Made by a program: the position numbers and the translations under genes. The notes beneath the pieces were generated by a model, which had not been told where the DNA came from, ran no database searches, and was given only the letters and a program-made list of their open reading frames with translations. From Alphaproteobacteria bacterium (lineage in GTDB: Bacteria; Pseudomonadota; Alphaproteobacteria; JACZXZ01), in assembly GCA_035625915.1 (NCBI GenBank), contig DASPOR010000051.1:1-43037 (forward strand): a stretch of 43,037 nt of DNA, written 5' to 3'. Below, one piece after another: positions 39,779-43,037 of the stretch. Numbering within the stretch: position 1 is the first letter of the stretch; the number at the start of each line of letters is the position of its first letter.

Positions 39779-40966
39779 GTGATCCCAGCCCTGATGCCCA
39801 CCTATAACCGGTGCAACATCGCGTTCGAGCGGGGGGAAGGGGCGTACCTCTTCGCGACCGATGGGCGACGATTCCTCGACTTCGCGTGCGGCATCGCGGT
39901 CACCGGTCTGGGCCACGCGCACCCTCACCTTGTGAAAGCGCTCATCGAGCAGGGCCAAAAGCTCTGGCATTGCTCGAACATCTTCGAGATCCCGGCACAG
40001 AAGCGCTTGGCCGAAAGGCTCGTCGCCAAGAGTTTCGCGGATACCGCGTTTTTCTGCAATTCGGGCGCGGAGGCGATCGAGGGCGGCATCAAGCTCGTGC
40101 GCAAGTACCACGACGAGACCGGCAATCCTGAGCGCTATCGAATCATCTGCTTCAACAATGCGTTTCACGGCCGCACGCTGGCGACAATCGCGGCGGGCGG
40201 GCAGGAGAAGCACCTCAAGGGCTTCGGGCCCGATGTCGATGGCTTCGACCACGTGGCATTCGGCAATTTGAACGAAGTGCGCAACGCCATCACGAAGGAG
40301 ACAGCCGCGATCCTGGTTGAGCCCGTTCAGGGCGAAGGTGGGGTCAGTGCCGCACGAGAGGATTTCCTTCTGGGTTTACGTACCGTGTGCGACGAATTCG
40401 GCCTGCTTCTCTTCATGGATGAAGTGCAATGCGGCATGGGCCGTACCGGCAAGCTCTTCGCCCATGAGTGGGCTGGCATCAAGCCGGACGTCCTATCGAC
40501 CGCGAAAGCGCTCGGCGGCGGGTTCCCGGTCGGCGCCGTCCTCGCGACCGAGAAGGCGGCGGTCGGCATGACGGCCGGCACCCACGGCTCGACCTTCGGC
40601 GGCAATCCGCTTGCGATGGCGGTCGCCAACGCCGTGCTCGACGTGATGTTCGCCGACGGCTTCTTCGATCGGGTAGCCGCGCTCGGCGCCGATTTCGGCC
40701 GCCGGCTCGAAAAGCTCGTGAAAGCTCACGGCCGAGTATTTTCGGAGGTGCGCGGCATGGGGCTTCTGCGTGGCCTTAAGTGCGCCGATGGGTTCACCAA
40801 TACCGACGTCGTCGCGAAGCTGCGCGAGCAGAACTTTCTGACGGTGACGGCCGGCGACAATACCGTCAGGCTCGTCCCTCCGCTCATTATCGAGACGCAC
40901 CACCTCGACGAGGGGATGGTGGCCCTCGAGCAGACTGCCGTTGCCCTGGAGGCACCCCGGTCATGA
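39779..40966 (+). CDS. argD: Acetylornithine aminotransferase
   Basis: A 395-residue class III PLP aminotransferase that makes N-acetylornithine in arginine synthesis, and possibly also acts in lysine synthesis. Recognition blocks: [79 protein letters not shown] and the PLP lysine in [15 protein letters not shown]. The GTG at 39779 has TTTGGAGGAATCC directly upstream, a strong ribosome site, and was preferred over an ATG at 39761. The argF start is 23 bp after the stop. Confidence 0.93.
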   Translation: MIPALMPTYNRCNIAFERGEGAYLFATDGRRFLDFACGIAVTGLGHAHPHLVKALIEQGQKLWHCSNIFEIPAQKRLAERLVAKSFADTAFFCNSGAEAIEGGIKLVRKYHDETGNPERYRIICFNNAFHGRTLATIAAGGQEKHLKGFGPDVDGFDHVAFGNLNEVRNAITKETAAILVEPVQGEGGVSAAREDFLLGLRTVCDEFGLLLFMDEVQCGMGRTGKLFAHEWAGIKPDVLSTAKALGGGFPVGAVLATEKAAVGMTAGTHGSTFGGNPLAMAVANAVLDVMFADGFFDRVAALGADFGRRLEKLVKAHGRVFSEVRGMGLLRGLKCADGFTNTDVVAKLREQNFLTVTAGDNTVRLVPPLIIETHHLDEGMVALEQTAVALEAPRS

Positions 40967-40988
40967 GTTGCGTCCCGAGCGCTCCGTC

Positions 40989-41903
40989 ATGAGCGGGGCC
41001 GGCGCACCGCGGCACTTTCTCGACCTCGATCGGTTCGATTCGGCGACCCTCAGGCACATGCTTGAAATGGGCAAGGCGTTCAAGCGCGGCGAGGGGCTGA
41101 AGTCGAAGCCCCTCAAGGGCAAGACCCTCGCCATGTTGTTCGAAAAGCCCTCGACGCGCACGCGCGTTTCATTCGAAGTGGGCATGCGCGCGCTTGGCGG
41201 GGAGGTGGTGGTGCTCGAGCGGGATGGCATGCAGCTTGGCCGCGGCGAAACGGTCGCCGACACAGCGCGCGTCCTCTCGCGCTACGTCGACATCATCATG
41301 CTGCGCACGACGAGGGAAGAAAAACTCCTCGAGCTTGCCGAGCATGCGACCGTGCCCGTGATCAATGGCCTCACCGATCGCACCCACCCGTGCCAGATCA
41401 TGGCCGACGTGATGACGTTCGAGGAGCATTGCGGGCCCATCGCGGGCAAGGTGGTGGCCTGGGCCGGCGACGGCAACAACATGGCGACGTCATGGATCCA
41501 CGCCGCTGTGCGCTTCGGCTTTACGCTGAGGCTCGCTTGCCCAAAAGAGCTCGGCCCGCCCCGGCAGGTCGTGGAGTGGGCGCGCAAGGAGGGCGCCTCT
41601 ATTCTCATCACCGACAAGATCGGCGAGGCCGTGAGCGGGGCGGACTGCGTCGTCACCGACACCTGGGTCTCGATGGGAGAGCAGGAGATTGAGGCGCGCT
41701 ATGCGCTTCTTCCACCCTATCGGGTCGATGACAGGATGATGCGGCTGGCCAAGCCCGGTGCTATCTTCATGCATTGTCTTCCCGCACATCGCGGCGAGGA
41801 AGTAGCGGCGTCGGTGATCGATGGGCCGCATTCGGTCGTGTGGGACGAGGCCGGCAACCGGCTGCCTGCGCAACAAGGGATACTGGTCTGGTGCCTGACT
41901 TGA
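40989..41903 (+). CDS. argF: Ornithine carbamoyltransferase, anabolic
   Basis: A 304-residue enzyme that forms citrulline from ornithine and carbamoyl phosphate. [16 protein letters not shown] (STRTR at about 55-59), [30 protein letters not shown], and [11 protein letters not shown] with the final [17 protein letters not shown] match ArgF. It is about 30 residues shorter than the catabolic homologue at 830-1831, and the STRTR context (P instead of T before it) differs, so the two are old paralogues rather than a recent duplication. It lies directly after argD and before hslO. Confidence 0.94.
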   Translation: MSGAGAPRHFLDLDRFDSATLRHMLEMGKAFKRGEGLKSKPLKGKTLAMLFEKPSTRTRVSFEVGMRALGGEVVVLERDGMQLGRGETVADTARVLSRYVDIIMLRTTREEKLLELAEHATVPVINGLTDRTHPCQIMADVMTFEEHCGPIAGKVVAWAGDGNNMATSWIHAAVRFGFTLRLACPKELGPPRQVVEWARKEGASILITDKIGEAVSGADCVVTDTWVSMGEQEIEARYALLPPYRVDDRMMRLAKPGAIFMHCLPAHRGEEVAASVIDGPHSVVWDEAGNRLPAQQGILVWCLT

Positions 41904-42886
41904 CGGAGCGTGACGCCGACGCAGTTGCAGGCATGGCCGGTCGCGATGACGATCTCGTCCAGCCGTTCCAGATCGAAGCCCAGTCGATTCGGGGGCGGCT
42001 GGTCCGGCTCGGCCCTCTCGTCGACGACGTGCTTTCGCGTCACACCTATCCCGAGCCGGTCGCCACAATGCTCGGCCAAACCTTGGCGTTGACGGCATCG
42101 CTCGCCGGCACCTTCAAGTATGACGGGGTCTTCACGCTCCAAACCAAAGGTGACGGGCCTATCGCCATGCTGGTCGCCGACGTGACGAGCAAGGGCGACA
42201 TACGCGGCTATGCGCGATATGACGAAGCGAAGCTGGCCCACGCGGAAAGCCAGCGTGCCGAAGGCCATGGTGCGCAAGGTGTGGTTCCTCGCCTGCTCGG
42301 CGCCGGCTATCTCGCATTCACGGTCGACCAGGGCGCCAACACGGAGCGCTATCAAGGCATCGTCGAGCTGCAGGGGGCCGAGCTCGTCGATTGCGTGCAC
42401 CATTATTTTCGCCAGTCCGAACAGCTCAATGCCGTCTTCAAGCTCGCCGTCGGACGGGTCGAGACGGAGGACGGTCAGAAGGGATGGCGTGCTGCCGGCC
42501 TGATGCTGCAACGCGTTCCGCTCGCGGGAGGCGAGCGGGAGGCAGGTCTCGTCCCGGCCTCGGAAGACGCCCAGGAGGATGGGTGGCGGCGAGCGCTCGT
42601 CATGATGGGCAGTGCGACGGACGCCGAACTTCTGGATCCCTCGCTCGGCCCGCACGATTTGCTCTACCGGCTTTTCCACGAGGACGGCGTGCGCGTTTTC
42701 CGCCAACGTCCATTACGTGCGGGTTGCCGTTGCTCGCAGGATCGGGTCGATATGGTGTTGAAGGCGCTCTCGCCCGAAGAACTCAAGGATATGACGGTCG
42801 ATGGCCGCATCAGCGTGGTTTGTCAGTTTTGTATGCGCGAATATTCATATGACGAAGCCGCCATTGCGGCATTGAAAGCGTCCTGA
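41891..42886 (+). CDS. hslO: Redox-regulated chaperone Hsp33
   Basis: A 331-residue holdase that becomes active when its zinc cysteines are oxidised. The C-terminal zinc motif is GCRCS plus VCQFC. The substrate-binding region includes GGVF-like [25 protein letters not shown] and [24 protein letters not shown]. The GTG at 41891 overlaps the last 13 bases of argF and opens with the family's [13 protein letters not shown]; an ATG at 41933 would cut 14 residues. It is the last gene of the argD-argF-hslO group, an order common in alphaproteobacteria. Confidence 0.93.
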   Translation: MPDLTERDADAVAGMAGRDDDLVQPFQIEAQSIRGRLVRLGPLVDDVLSRHTYPEPVATMLGQTLALTASLAGTFKYDGVFTLQTKGDGPIAMLVADVTSKGDIRGYARYDEAKLAHAESQRAEGHGAQGVVPRLLGAGYLAFTVDQGANTERYQGIVELQGAELVDCVHHYFRQSEQLNAVFKLAVGRVETEDGQKGWRAAGLMLQRVPLAGGEREAGLVPASEDAQEDGWRRALVMMGSATDAELLDPSLGPHDLLYRLFHEDGVRVFRQRPLRAGCRCSQDRVDMVLKALSPEELKDMTVDGRISVVCQFCMREYSYDEAAIAALKAS

Positions 42887-42949
42887 CTTTCTACCCGTCC
42901 CTTTTGACGCTGCCTCGATTCTGACACAGTCTTCCCCCATGTTCCGGAC

Positions 42950-42980
42950 TTGACCATTCCAACGCTTCTCGACGTATAAA
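42950..42980 (+). promoter_or_regulatory. Possible promoter of the gene at the right edge
   Basis: TTGACC at 42950-42955 and TATAAA at 42975-42980 are separated by 19 bp, longer than the usual 17. A direct repeat AGATCCAAGA occurs at 42986-42995 and 42998-43007 between this site and the next start. Confidence 0.35.
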
Positions 42981-43018
42981 TCTCCAGATCCAAGACCAGA
43001 TCCAAGAGAAGAGACCGA

Positions 43019-43037
43019 TGGCTCTATCGAAATTTGC
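43019..43037 (+). CDS. Start of an unidentified gene (cut by window edge)
   Basis: An ATG at 43019 follows AAGAGAAGAGA and opens MALSKF before the window ends. Six codons are too few to name it. The purine-rich leader and a promoter-like TATAAA upstream make a real start plausible. Confidence 0.4.

Noticed and set aside
1..43037. CRISPR array, tRNA/rRNA genes, prophage or complete insertion sequence
   Set aside because: No regularly spaced direct repeats, no cloverleaf-like or rRNA-like stretches, no transposase or phage structural gene were recognised; only short non-coding palindromic elements are present.

Overview
The window is high-GC bacterial chromosome and most probably alphaproteobacterial. 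The evidence is an RpoH-type sigma-32, an argD-argF-hslO block preceded by an ABC-2 permease, a type III PLP ornithine/lysine decarboxylase, frequent GTG/TTG starts and short spacers. The genus cannot be fixed from sequence reading alone. No rRNA, tRNA, CRISPR array, phage block or intact transposase was seen.

Layout. 1-3.7 kb: arginine deiminase operon arcA(partial)-arcB-arcC plus an AstE/aspartoacylase-like metallohydrolase. 3.65-5.3 kb: a GNAT acetyltransferase and an unusual C39-peptidase/DUF6325-like fusion. 5.6-11.4 kb: a tight five-gene minus-strand operon of Mla/MCE type, encoding a membrane receptor with a degenerate nucleotide-cyclase domain, an MlaE permease, an ABC ATPase relic that has lost every catalytic motif, an MCE protein and a TPR lipoprotein. 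11.9-14 kb: small accessory genes (VOC, DUF6134, cupin). 14.1-16.9 kb: MgtC and an Nramp relative whose metal-site residues differ from Mn/Fe carriers, which suggests magnesium. 17.6-19.6 kb: an FrmR-like repressor with its probable operator, a GFA-like protein without catalytic-zinc cysteines, a ModE-type DNA-binding protein and a decayed MmyB-type regulator. 19.9-22.9 kb: ClC transporter with CBS domains and rpoH. 23.2-26.7 kb: lipoprotein-response regulator-histidine kinase operon. 27-30.2 kb: ornithine decarboxylase, CHAP amidase, fluoride exporter, RidA. 30.3-34.2 kb: branched-chain-type ABC importer with a LivM-LivG fusion. 34.3-38.6 kb: glutathione peroxidase, sulfite-oxidase-fold enzyme, methyltransferase, Bcr/CflA efflux pump, RecX. 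38.8-42.9 kb: ABC-2 permease, argD, argF, hslO.

Two families of short palindromic elements are scattered through the window: family A of 78 bp, three copies, and family B of 73-76 bp, three copies. Intact ends are CTAG-GTGTG-like palindromes, as expected for IS630/Tc1-type MITEs. All three family B copies supply the TAG stop codon of a neighbouring gene.

Arginine metabolism frames the window. The catabolic deiminase route at the left end makes ornithine, carbamoyl phosphate and ATP. The biosynthetic argD-argF pair lies at the right end. A decarboxylase that would convert ornithine (or lysine) to a polyamine lies between them. The most novel material is the MCE operon with its two pseudo-enzymes. 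Next come the C39-DUF6325 fusion, the Nramp-MgtC pair and the stop-codon-associated MITEs.
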